From: RGIG1918 sp045536045 | GTDB taxonomy: Bacteria > Cyanobacteriota > Vampirovibrionia > Gastranaerophilales > Gastranaerophilaceae | DNA length: 29,596 bases | Assembly (NCBI GenBank): GCA_045536045.1 | Contig: JAZSMU010000071.1 | Location: 1 to 29,596 of the forward strand | Reading direction: 5' to 3' | In this document: positions 14,821-22,391 of the stretch, one piece after another | Layout: the number at the start of each line of letters is the position of its first letter | Position numbering within the stretch: the first letter of the stretch is position 1 | The notes under the pieces: generated by a model | Databases searched by the model: none | Told to the model about the DNA's origin: nothing | Seen by the model: the letters and a program-made list of their open reading frames with translations, nothing else | Program-made: the position numbers and the translations under genes

Positions 14821-15690
14821 ATGCTACAAAAGTTAAAAAAAGGCGATAAAATTGCATTAATTGCACCATCTGGAGTAATTCAAGATGAAAATTTAATTAA
14901 AAAAGGTGTTGAGCTATTTAAAAAAGCAGGTTTTGAGCTAATTCCATTCCCAACCTGCTCAAAAAAATATTTAACTTTTGCTGGAAAGGATGAAGAAAAA
15001 CTATCTGACATTCAAAATGCTTTTAAAAACAAAGAAATTAAGGCAATTTTGTGTGCCAGAGGTGGTTATGGGGCAATTAAGCTTATAAAAAAAATTAATT
15101 ACCAAACAATTAAAAATAACCCTAAAATTTTTTGTGGATTATCTGATATAACAACTCTTTTACTTTATATTAATAAAAAATGCAACATTCCAACATTCCA
15201 CACTTCAATGCTTTCACAATTAATTGAAAACAAAAATATTGAAGATTTTATCCAAACAGTTAATCTTGAAAAAGAAGAAATTTTACCTAATGAACACTTT
15301 TTGTCAATTAACCCAAAAAAAGCAAAAGGTGTGCTTTTTGGTGGAAATTTAGCAACTATTTCTGCTATGGTTGCAAAATCTGATTTTGTTCCAAATAAAA
15401 AAATTATTTTATTTTTAGAAGATTTAAATGAACCTGTTTACAAAATTGATAGAATGATTCAAACTATTTTTCTAAACAACAAACTTAGAAAGCAAGTTTC
15501 AGCCATTGTTATTGGCGAATTTACAGGAATAAAATTTGAAGAAATTGAATACATTTTTAAAGATTTATCAAAAGAGATAAAAATTCCAATTTACTACGGC
15601 TACAACATAAACCACAACAGCTCTAATATAGGGATTCCAATTGGAGTTAAGGCAGAAGTCAAAATTGATGGCAAAATAATTTTAAAATAA
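14821..15690 (+). CDS. LD-carboxypeptidase, peptidase family S66 (LdcA-like)
   Basis: 289 residues, normal for S66. It has the N-terminal strand IALIAPSG, the CARGGYGA segment (78-85), the nucleophile in GLSDIT (S108), and the Glu (E200 in FLED) and His (H265 in NINHNSSN) that complete the Ser-Glu-His triad. It removes the terminal D-Ala from tetrapeptides during murein recycling, or cleaves related peptides such as microcin C7 in the MccF subgroup. No signal peptide, so cytoplasmic, consistent with recycling. It is divergent from dnaX with 49 bp between starts. Only a weak AGG precedes the ATG. Confidence 0.9.
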   Translation: MLQKLKKGDKIALIAPSGVIQDENLIKKGVELFKKAGFELIPFPTCSKKYLTFAGKDEEKLSDIQNAFKNKEIKAILCARGGYGAIKLIKKINYQTIKNNPKIFCGLSDITTLLLYINKKCNIPTFHTSMLSQLIENKNIEDFIQTVNLEKEEILPNEHFLSINPKKAKGVLFGGNLATISAMVAKSDFVPNKKIILFLEDLNEPVYKIDRMIQTIFLNNKLRKQVSAIVIGEFTGIKFEEIEYIFKDLSKEIKIPIYYGYNINHNSSNIGIPIGVKAEVKIDGKIILK

Positions 15691-15730
15691 AAATCAACCT
15701 TTTAGAGTTATTTTAAAAATTAATATTTGA

Positions 15731-15736
15731 TATGAT
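15731..15736 (+). promoter_or_regulatory. Candidate -10 box of birA
   Basis: TATGAT, 6 bases before ATG 15743, with no Shine-Dalgarno and only a poor -35 (TTATTT, 15708-15713). Confidence 0.4.
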
Positions 15737-15742
15737 TTTTAT

Positions 15743-16306
15743 ATGAATTTAATTGAGTTTGAAGAATTATATTCAACAAACGCCTACGCCAAAGATAATT
15801 TCAATAGCTTGAATAATTTTGACGTAGTTTCAACTAATCTTCAAACAAAAGGACATGGTCAATTTGAAAGAAGTTGGTATTCTTCAAATGAAAATGGTGG
15901 AAATTGCTATATAACAATTGTGCTAAAGCCTGAAAGCATTACCCATATAGATAAATTAACAAGATATGCAAGCAATATTGTTGCAAAAACTCTTGAAAAA
16001 TATAATCTTAAACCAATGTTCAAATATCCAAATGATGTTTTAATAGATGGCAAAAAAATCGCAGGAATCCTTGCAGAATCCACTTTTAAAGGGTCAGAAT
16101 TAAAAGGAATTGCACTTGGTGTTGGGGTAAACTTAAATCTTCAAAAAAAAGACCTAAAATACATTGACCAAAAGGCTACATCAGTATTTTTAGAAACAGG
16201 AAATAGGGTAAATAAGCTTGAATTTATGACCTGTTTGTTAGATAATTTTTATGTTTATTATGATGGATTAATAAACCACGGTATAGGAGGAAATATAGAT
16301 GTCTAG
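15743..16306 (+). CDS. birA: Biotin-protein ligase (catalytic domain only)
   Basis: 187 residues: the catalytic core of biotin-[carboxyl carrier] ligase without the N-terminal DNA-binding domain, so it is an enzyme and not a biotin repressor. Signatures are the ATP/biotin-binding loop QTKGHGQFERSW (usually QxxGRGRxGRxW), KYPNDVLIDGKKIAGILAE (usually KWPND) and GVGVNLN. The C-terminal cap domain is very short. It attaches biotin through biotinyl-AMP to a carrier lysine; the target is surely the carrier domain of OadA two genes downstream. The oadG start overlaps its end by 8 bases, so they are cotranscribed. The GHGQ loop is a mild departure from GRGR. Confidence 0.9.
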   Translation: MNLIEFEELYSTNAYAKDNFNSLNNFDVVSTNLQTKGHGQFERSWYSSNENGGNCYITIVLKPESITHIDKLTRYASNIVAKTLEKYNLKPMFKYPNDVLIDGKKIAGILAESTFKGSELKGIALGVGVNLNLQKKDLKYIDQKATSVFLETGNRVNKLEFMTCLLDNFYVYYDGLINHGIGGNIDV

Positions 16307-16538
16307 TGGATTAGAACTACTCAAAGAAGGTTGCATAGTAATGGTAATTGGCTTAGGAATGGTTATTACATTCCTCACAATTATGGTGTTTTCAATTGAA
16401 ATCATGCACATTATTATTGAAAAATTAAACAAAATTTTTCCACCTGAAATTAAAGAGGAAGTTAAAAAAGTTGTGAAAGCAAAAAAACCAACAGATGATG
16501 AGCAAATTGCAATTGCAATTGCGGCTTCTAAAGTTTAA
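16299..16538 (+). CDS. oadG: Oxaloacetate decarboxylase gamma subunit
   Basis: 79 residues with one N-terminal membrane helix (about 8-38, with VIGLGMVITFLTIMVF) and a charged tail, the pattern of sodium-pump decarboxylase gamma subunits (OAD_gamma). It anchors and assembles the alpha and beta subunits. GGAGG lies just before the ATG. Overlap with birA and the short gap to oadA place it in one operon. Confidence 0.88.
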   Translation: MSSGLELLKEGCIVMVIGLGMVITFLTIMVFSIEIMHIIIEKLNKIFPPEIKEEVKKVVKAKKPTDDEQIAIAIAASKV

Positions 16539-16568
16539 TAAGATTAGTATTTTAAAGAGGATATAAAA

Positions 16569-18380
16569 ATGGCTAAAAAATTAATCAAAGTAATGGACAC
16601 CTCATTTAGAGACGGTTTTCAGTCTGTTTTTGGGGCAAGAGTTTTGGTTGATGACTTTCTTCCAGCTCTAGAATCTGCTGTTGATGCAGGAATTAAACAC
16701 TTTGAAACAGCTGGTGGTGCACGCTTCCAAGCTCCAATTTTCTTCTGCAATGAAAATGCATTTGAAACAATGGATAAAATTAGAGCTGCAGCTGGCCCAG
16801 ATGTTACACTTCAATCATTGGCACGTGGTGTAAATGTTGTTGGTCTTAACTCTCAACCTAGAGATGTTATAGATTTGCACGCAAAAATGTTTGCAAAACA
16901 CGGCGTAAATGTTATTAGAAACTTTGACGCATTGAATGATGTAAATAACCTTATTGACAGTGCAAATTCAATTAAAAAACACGGTCTAAAACATGAAGTA
17001 ACAATTACTATGATGGAACTTCCATATGGTTGCGAAGGTGCTCATGATGTTGCTTTTTACGAAAAAGTTTTAAGAAATATCTTAGATTCAGGACTTCCTT
17101 TTGATTCATTATGTTTCAAAGATGCTTCTGGAACATCAAATCCAAGAAAAGTTTATGAAACTGTTAAAATGGCGAGAGAAATCTTAGGAGCTGATGCTCA
17201 TATTCGCTTCCACTCTCATGAAACAGCTGGAACAGGCTTGGCTGCTTATCTTGCAGCACTTGACGGTGGTGCAGATGGTATTGACCTTGCTATGAAACCA
17301 GTTTCAGGTGGAACAGGTCAGCCAGACATTATCTCAATGTGGCACGCATTAAAAGGCACAGACTATGACCTTGGCTTAGATATTAAGAAAATTATGAGAA
17401 CAGAAGAAATCTTCAAAGATTGCATGAAAGATTATCCAATTTCTCCAATTTCTTTAGCAGTTAACCCAATTCTTATCCAAGCACCTCTTCCAGGTGGAGC
17501 AACAGCAACAACTGTTGACCAACTTAAAGAAATGGGTATGCTAGACAAATTCCCTAAAGTTATTGAAAACATGAAAGAAGTTGTTGAACGTGGTGGTTTC
17601 GGAACATCAGTTACTCCGGTTTCTCAATTCTATGCACAACAATCATTCTTAAATGCTATAACTCCAAATCCTTGGGATAATGCAAACCCAGGATATGCAA
17701 AAATGGTTCTTGGCTATTTTGGCAAAACTCCTGTAGAACCAGACCCAGAGCTTGTTAAATGGGCTTCTGAAAAATTGGGTATGGAACCAACAACTGAAAC
17801 TGTTGTTGATTTAAACGACAAAGACCCAGAAAAAGGCTTAAAAGCTGCTGAAGAAAGACTTAAAGCAGCAGGGCTTCCTGTTACTGATGAAAACTTATTC
17901 ATTGCTGCAGCTTGCAAAGACGGAAATGTTGATAAAGGCATTGACTTCTTATTAGGCAAAGGAACTGTTTCTGTAAATAAAGTGGCAGGTGGAGCAAAAA
18001 CAACTCAAGGTGCTTCAAAAGATGGCTACACAGTTAATATTAACGGCAAAAAATATGGCGTTAAAATTGAAGGCAACAAAGCAACTGTTAATGGAACAAC
18101 TTATGACATCTCAATTACAGATGGCATTGATGAATCTACTACATCAGCTCCATCAGCTGGTGCAGGAGCTCAAACAGTTACAACAGGTCTTCCTGGAAAC
18201 ATTTTAAGAATTAATGTTTCAGCTGGCGACACAGTTGAAGAAGGTGATGTTTTAGTTGTTGTTGAGGCAATGAAAATGGAAACAGAAATTAAATCTAATG
18301 TTTCAGGAACTATTGCTTCAGTTGAAGTATCTGTTGGCGACCAAGTTAAAGCAGGACAAGTTCTTGTAACATTGAATTAG
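16569..18380 (+). CDS. oadA: Oxaloacetate decarboxylase alpha subunit with biotin carrier domain
   Basis: 603 residues; AAAGAGGA precedes the ATG. Residues 5-290 are the carboxyltransferase TIM barrel: metal ligands D10, H215 and H217 (RFHSHETAG) and the catalytic K184 in CFKDASG. Residues about 300-470 are the conserved PYC_OADA region. The C-terminal 75 residues are a biotinyl domain with EAMKMETE, biotin on K569, linked by a Ser/Ala/Gly-rich hinge. It moves CO2 from oxaloacetate to biotin, which the beta subunit then decarboxylates while exporting Na+. The first motif reads FRDGFQS rather than the usual LRDAHQS, and GTGQPD replaces the usual S/T-Q-P context. It is a divergent subgroup, so a related 2-oxo-acid substrate is possible. 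Confidence 0.9.
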   Translation: MAKKLIKVMDTSFRDGFQSVFGARVLVDDFLPALESAVDAGIKHFETAGGARFQAPIFFCNENAFETMDKIRAAAGPDVTLQSLARGVNVVGLNSQPRDVIDLHAKMFAKHGVNVIRNFDALNDVNNLIDSANSIKKHGLKHEVTITMMELPYGCEGAHDVAFYEKVLRNILDSGLPFDSLCFKDASGTSNPRKVYETVKMAREILGADAHIRFHSHETAGTGLAAYLAALDGGADGIDLAMKPVSGGTGQPDIISMWHALKGTDYDLGLDIKKIMRTEEIFKDCMKDYPISPISLAVNPILIQAPLPGGATATTVDQLKEMGMLDKFPKVIENMKEVVERGGFGTSVTPVSQFYAQQSFLNAITPNPWDNANPGYAKMVLGYFGKTPVEPDPELVKWASEKLGMEPTTETVVDLNDKDPEKGLKAAEERLKAAGLPVTDENLFIAAACKDGNVDKGIDFLLGKGTVSVNKVAGGAKTTQGASKDGYTVNINGKKYGVKIEGNKATVNGTTYDISITDGIDESTTSAPSAGAGAQTVTTGLPGNILRINVSAGDTVEEGDVLVVVEAMKMETEIKSNVSGTIASVEVSVGDQVKAGQVLVTLN

Positions 18381-18391
18381 GAGTTTAGAAA

Positions 18392-19567
18392 ATGGAAATA
18401 TTAGAATCGTTAGAAAAATTATGGTCCACAACTGGTTTTGCAAACTTTGTTCAACCAGCAGACCCAACAATTACAAACTGTGCTCAACAAGTTATGCATC
18501 AATATGGTGCACCAATTATGTTGGTTGTTTGCTTGTTCTTAATGTGGCTAGGAATTAAAAAACAATTTGAACCACTTCTTTTAGTTCCAATTGCGTTCGG
18601 TGGCTTTTTAGCCAACATTCCTCTAGCAGGAATGACTGGCGACACTGGTATGCTAGGGATTATTTATAATGCAGGTATCCAATCTGGTTTATTCCCATTG
18701 TTCATTTTTATGGCAATTGGTGCAATGACAGACTTTGGACCACTTTTAGCTAACCCAAAATTGGCTCTTCTTGGTGGTGCTGCTCAATTTGGTATTTTTG
18801 GAGCATTATTATTAGCACTTTGCGTATTTGGCTTCACTATGCCAGAAGCTGCTTCAATTGGTATTATTGGTGGTGCAGATGGTCCAACATCAATTTTCGT
18901 AACATCAAGACTAGCACCACACTTATTGGGTGCAATTGCAGTTGCTGCATATTCTTATATGGCTTTAGTTCCAGTTATTCAACCACCAATTATGAAAGCT
19001 CTTACAACTGAAGCTGAAAGAAAAATTAAAATGACACAGTTAAGAGAAGTTTCTCAAAGAGAAAAAATTGTATTCCCAATTTTGGTTCTTTCTCTTTGCA
19101 TTCTTTTCTTGCCAGACGCTTGCCCACTTGTTGGATGTCTTGCATTTGGTAACTTAGCAAAAGAATCTGGAGTTGTTGATAGACTTTCAAAAACTCTTCA
19201 AAACGAATTTTGCAACATTGTAACTATTCTTTTAGGCTTAACTGTTGGTTCAAAACTTCAAGCAAACCATTTCTTAACTCTTCAAACCTTATTCATTCTT
19301 CTTTTAGGTATTTTTGCATTTGGTTTTGCAACAGCTGGTGGTGTTATTTTTGCAAAAATTATGAACTTATTCTCAAAAACAAAAATCAATCCACTAATTG
19401 GTTCAGCTGGTGTTTCTGCTGTTCCTATGGCTGCTAGAGTTTCAAACAAAGTTGGCTTAGAATATGACTCAAGCAACTTCTTATTAATGCATGCTATGGG
19501 TCCAAACGTTGCTGGTGTTATTGGTTCAGCAGTTGCTGCAGGTGTTTTACTTTCACTTTGTAAGTAA
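18392..19567 (+). CDS. oadB: Oxaloacetate decarboxylase beta subunit (Na+ pump)
   Basis: 391 residues with about nine hydrophobic helices and the family signatures GFLANIP (71-77), GGADGPTSIFVTSRLAP (160-176, with the Na+-binding D163) and a C-terminal MGPNVAGVIGSAVAAG. It decarboxylates carboxybiotin and couples this to Na+ export across the inner membrane. It starts 11 bases after the oadA stop with Shine-Dalgarno AGGAG, and a terminator ends the operon. The sodium gradient could drive transport or ATP synthesis in a fermenting cell. Confidence 0.95.
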   Translation: MEILESLEKLWSTTGFANFVQPADPTITNCAQQVMHQYGAPIMLVVCLFLMWLGIKKQFEPLLLVPIAFGGFLANIPLAGMTGDTGMLGIIYNAGIQSGLFPLFIFMAIGAMTDFGPLLANPKLALLGGAAQFGIFGALLLALCVFGFTMPEAASIGIIGGADGPTSIFVTSRLAPHLLGAIAVAAYSYMALVPVIQPPIMKALTTEAERKIKMTQLREVSQREKIVFPILVLSLCILFLPDACPLVGCLAFGNLAKESGVVDRLSKTLQNEFCNIVTILLGLTVGSKLQANHFLTLQTLFILLLGIFAFGFATAGGVIFAKIMNLFSKTKINPLIGSAGVSAVPMAARVSNKVGLEYDSSNFLLMHAMGPNVAGVIGSAVAAGVLLSLCK

Positions 19568-19583
19568 TTCAAATCAATATATT

Positions 19584-19613
19584 AAAGGTGCTAATTTATT
19601 TAGCACCTTTTTT
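19584..19613 (+). terminator. Intrinsic terminator of the oad operon
   Basis: Perfect 11-bp stem AAAGGTGCTAA/TTAGCACCTTT, loop TTTAT, followed by T6 in all. Confidence 0.9.
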
Positions 19614-19663
19614 AATGCCAATTTTTAGAAAAAATGTTAATATTTAAAAAAAAGAGGTTAAAA

Positions 19664-20083
19664 ATGAATATTGAAGAATTAGTTGAAAAATATAACCCTA
19701 AAAAAGGCGATATAGCAAAAGCAAGAGCAATTAAATTGCTTGTTATGGCTCAGCTAATTGATGACGGGATGGATGAATTTGAGGCTAAAAAAATCGCATT
19801 TGAAAAAGCCTTAGAAATGGTTGTTAAAGGGATTGGGCCTACTAATAAAAATTCTAAAACAAAAACAAAGTCTAAATCTAAAAACAAAGAAGAAGAAAAT
19901 ATAGAAGCTCCAAAAGAAAAAGAAAAGAAAGCTAAAACAGAAAAGAAAACTTCAGATAAAAAACCTAAAACAAAAGAAAAAGCAGAAAAATCTGAAGATA
20001 AAAAGCCAAAAACTACAGCAAAAAAAGCTAAATCAACTGCAGAAAAGAAAAAATCTACAACAAAAAAGAAAAAATCAGAGTAA
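19664..20083 (+). CDS. Protein with histone H1-like lysine-rich tail
   Basis: 139 residues from ATG 19664, chosen over the upstream ATG at 19634 because AAAGAGG (19651-19657) precedes 19664. Residues 1-60 form a short helical domain (NIEELVEKYNPKKGDIAKARAIKLLVMAQLIDDGM). Residues 65-139 are low-complexity Lys/Ala/Thr/Ser/Glu repeats with KKPK, KKAK and KKKK blocks like histone H1 or the tails of bacterial HctB/AlgP-type proteins. Such tails bind DNA or RNA non-specifically; that role is inferred. The stop is one base from that of the converging kdsB, with no terminator between, so the 3' ends may overlap as antisense RNA. Confidence 0.7.
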   Translation: MNIEELVEKYNPKKGDIAKARAIKLLVMAQLIDDGMDEFEAKKIAFEKALEMVVKGIGPTNKNSKTKTKSKSKNKEEENIEAPKEKEKKAKTEKKTSDKKPKTKEKAEKSEDKKPKTTAKKAKSTAEKKKSTTKKKKSE

Positions 20084-20084
20084 G

Positions 20085-20813
20085 TTATTCAAAAATTGCT
20101 TTGAATTTTTCAAAATCTTCTATTGTGTCTATTCCGATTAAATTTAATTCAACAGGCACAACATTTATTTTATAACCATTTTGAAGTGCTCTTAATTGCT
20201 CTAAAGATTCTGCAATTTCTAAAGTTGTTTGTGGAAGTTTAACAATATTTAAAAGTGCAGACTTTGTATAGCCATACATTCCAATATGCCCAAAATACTC
20301 AATATTTTCAGCATTTCTAGGGTATGGAATTGGAGAACGCGAAAAATATAGTGCGTTAAAATTATTATCAAAAACGCATTTAACTAAATTTGGATTATTA
20401 GCCTCATTTTGAGGAATTTTGCGAATTAGTGTTGAAATATCAGCACCAGAGTTATAAAGCCCCTCAATGAGCCCGTCAATTGCCTCTGGTGTAATCATTG
20501 GTTCATCACCTTGAAGATTAATTACATAATCAAATTCTTGGTGGCGATTTAAAACTTCAGCAATTCTATCTGAACCACATTTATGTTCAGTTGAAGTCAT
20601 TTCAACATTAGCACCAAATGCCCTAGCACAATTAAAAATTCTATCATCATCAACGGCTAAAATAACTTCGTCAGCGTATTTAGAAGCTTTTGCTTTCAAA
20701 AAAACATGTTCTAAAATCGTTTTTCCATTAACCTCTAAAAGTGGTTTTCCAGGAAGACGAGATGAGCCATAGCGAGCTGGAATTATAATTGCAACTTTTT
20801 TATCTTTAATCAT
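20085..20813 (-). CDS. kdsB: 3-deoxy-manno-octulosonate cytidylyltransferase (CMP-KDO synthetase)
   Basis: 242 residues, the usual length. It has the nucleotide-binding N-terminus IIPARYGSSRLPGKPL, HKCGSDRIAEV, NLQGDEPMI and the C-terminal ALQNGYKINVVPVE. It activates KDO with CTP for the lipid A inner core, so the cell makes KDO-containing LPS. The ATG follows the methyltransferase stop by one base, so the two are probably cotranscribed although unrelated in function. Confidence 0.95.
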   Translation of the reverse strand: MIKDKKVAIIIPARYGSSRLPGKPLLEVNGKTILEHVFLKAKASKYADEVILAVDDDRIFNCARAFGANVEMTSTEHKCGSDRIAEVLNRHQEFDYVINLQGDEPMITPEAIDGLIEGLYNSGADISTLIRKIPQNEANNPNLVKCVFDNNFNALYFSRSPIPYPRNAENIEYFGHIGMYGYTKSALLNIVKLPQTTLEIAESLEQLRALQNGYKINVVPVELNLIGIDTIEDFEKFKAIFE

Positions 20814-20814
20814 T

Positions 20815-21690
20815 TTAAACCTTTTGGAAAATCATAATGTATTCATGTTCAAAAATATAAAAACCACCAGCAAGAGCACGATAACGCCATAAATTAGCAG
20901 TTTTTCCTTTTGCTTTTTCATTTCCTGTGATGTTTTTAACAATTGTTGCTTTGCAAACAAAACCAACATTTTCCATTCTTTTCATGCATTCAAAGCCAAG
21001 AGGAATAAATCTTGAATTTGCGTATTTGTCGCCAATAATAAGAGCAGCAAATCTACCTTTTTCAAGGGCGTCATAGCCATTTTTTGCAACACGTTCAAAT
21101 AAATCGTAAAATTCTTCTGTTGTGGCACAGTTTGATAAATCTTCTTTAGAATCGCTAAATTTAATGATGTCATCATATGGTGGGTGAAGAACTAAAAATT
21201 GAGCAAAATCTCTGCCCATAATTTTTAAACGGTCTTGAACTCTGATATTTATGCTATCTGAAGCACTATCGCCACAAATTATATTAACATCTTTAACTAA
21301 TTGTTTAGGGGTAAATTTTTGAGAAACATAATCTACAACAGACTTTTGAAGCTCAACTCCAATACATCTTCTCTCCATATTTAAAGCTTCAATTGCTGAT
21401 GTTCCGGAACCTAAAAACATATCAAGAATGATGTCATTTTTCTTTGTAAAGCGTTCAAACAATTGAGTTGCAATTTGAGGAATGTAGTTTCCATGATAAT
21501 CATAAGAATGACCATTGGATTTATCACGAGAATTAAACTCCCAAAGAGTTCCTGTTTTAATATGCGAATATAGCTTCCAATTATTTAAATCAATGTCGCT
21601 ATAAGGCTTTGTTTTAGGCAATTTAGGAGTTTCAACCACATGCAAAGGTTGAATATTTGCCACATTTTTCTTCAAATTAGTTCTTTTCAA
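20815..21690 (-). CDS. Orphan DNA methyltransferase (N4/N6 type)
   Basis: 291 residues starting with TTG at 21690; AAGGGG lies about 7 bases upstream and there is no alternative ATG before the AdoMet motif. Motif I is DMFLGSG (90-96), preceded by the typical HGNYIPQIATQLFERF and followed by the acidic GVELQ. The catalytic motif IV is HPPY (169-172), where DPPY, NPPY or SPPY is usual. Motif I precedes motif IV. No restriction endonuclease gene adjoins it, so it is likely a solitary regulatory or phage-derived methylase. The recognition site is unknown. Its promoter region is shared with the SOS-controlled gene at 21807. Confidence 0.82.
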   Translation of the reverse strand: MKRTNLKKNVANIQPLHVVETPKLPKTKPYSDIDLNNWKLYSHIKTGTLWEFNSRDKSNGHSYDYHGNYIPQIATQLFERFTKKNDIILDMFLGSGTSAIEALNMERRCIGVELQKSVVDYVSQKFTPKQLVKDVNIICGDSASDSINIRVQDRLKIMGRDFAQFLVLHPPYDDIIKFSDSKEDLSNCATTEEFYDLFERVAKNGYDALEKGRFAALIIGDKYANSRFIPLGFECMKRMENVGFVCKATIVKNITGNEKAKGKTANLWRYRALAGGFYIFEHEYIMIFQKV

Positions 21691-21771
21691 GTCTATTCCC
21701 CTTAATATTTCTTAATAATTTTAATATTATTTGTAAAAATTTAAATCATTAATTTGGTGGAATAATTTTAC

Positions 21772-21799
21772 TTGATTTTTATAGACATTTGTCTATAAT
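21772..21799 (+). promoter_or_regulatory. Promoter of the lexA/umuD-umuC operon, leaderless geometry
   Basis: -35 TTGATT (21772-21777), 16-bp spacer, consensus -10 TATAAT (21794-21799), 7 bases to ATG 21807. Confidence 0.78.
21779..21798. promoter_or_regulatory. SOS-box-like operator
   Basis: Perfect 9-bp inverted repeat TTATAGACA-TT-TGTCTATAA that overlaps the spacer and most of the -10. A repressor bound here would block RNA polymerase. The adjacent gene encodes a LexA-type repressor, so autoregulation is the simple reading. The sequence differs from the E. coli (CTGT-N8-ACAG) and Bacillus (GAAC-N4-GTTC) boxes. Confidence 0.75.
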
Positions 21800-21806
21800 A
21801 TAAATT

Positions 21807-22391
21807 ATGAAAGATTTAACCAACAAACAGCAAGAATTTTTTGAAAAAATAAAGGAGAAATATGGAAACAATTATCTTCCCAGTTTTGAAAGCATTGCCA
21901 AAGATTTTAATTTCAAGCACAAAAATTCTGCTTTCCAGTATATTAAACGGTTTAGGGCTTTAGGGCTTATTGAAGAAAACAATAACCGATTTAAAATTAA
22001 AGATGAACATTTTGGTGCAAAAATGTTTTCTTCGCTTGTTAGAGCAGGCTTTGCAAACGCCATTGAGGATGATATTGAAGGCAGAATTTCCCTAGATTGT
22101 GAATTAGACATCAATTCGCCCTCAACTTTTGTATTTAAAGTTGCAGGAGATTCAATGGTTGATTTAGGCATTTTTGAAGGCGACCTTGTAATAATTAAAA
22201 AATGTTCTGAGGCAAAAGACGGCGAAGTTGTTCTCGCTAATCTTGATGGTGGGCTTACGCTTAAAATCTTCAAAAATGAAAATGGCAGAGCTTATCTTCG
22301 CCCTGCGAACAAAAATTACCCAGATATGTATCCTGAGGTTTCTCTTTCAATTTTTGGCAAAGCCTCTGGAATTGTCAGGAAATTTGATTAA
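21807..22391 (+). CDS. LexA-type self-cleaving repressor / UmuD-like S24 peptidase
   Basis: 194 residues. The N-terminal winged helix (1-65) follows LexA: LTNKQQEFFEKIKEKYG, LPSFESIAKDFNF, then SAFQYIKRFRALGLIE. The S24 peptidase domain has the cleavage site A80-G81 (RAGFA), Ser116 in GDSM and Lys153 in LTLK, with spacing nearly the same as in E. coli LexA. RecA filaments would trigger self-cleavage and release the operator. UmuD proper lacks the DNA-binding domain, so this may be LexA, or a combined LexA/UmuD whose cleaved half serves the polymerase. It overlaps the umuC-like gene by one base (TAATG), and a matching palindrome covers its own promoter. The start is fixed by that promoter. Confidence 0.9.
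   Translation: MKDLTNKQQEFFEKIKEKYGNNYLPSFESIAKDFNFKHKNSAFQYIKRFRALGLIEENNNRFKIKDEHFGAKMFSSLVRAGFANAIEDDIEGRISLDCELDINSPSTFVFKVAGDSMVDLGIFEGDLVIIKKCSEAKDGEVVLANLDGGLTLKIFKNENGRAYLRPANKNYPDMYPEVSLSIFGKASGIVRKFD

Noticed and set aside
14821..14840. Leaderless start for the LD-carboxypeptidase gene
   Set aside because: No -10 at the proper distance with a matching -35; the TTATTA at 14811 is too close to the ATG.
21872..22273. 133-codon minus-strand frame inside the LexA-type gene
   Set aside because: Antisense to conserved peptidase motifs; no promoter or Shine-Dalgarno.
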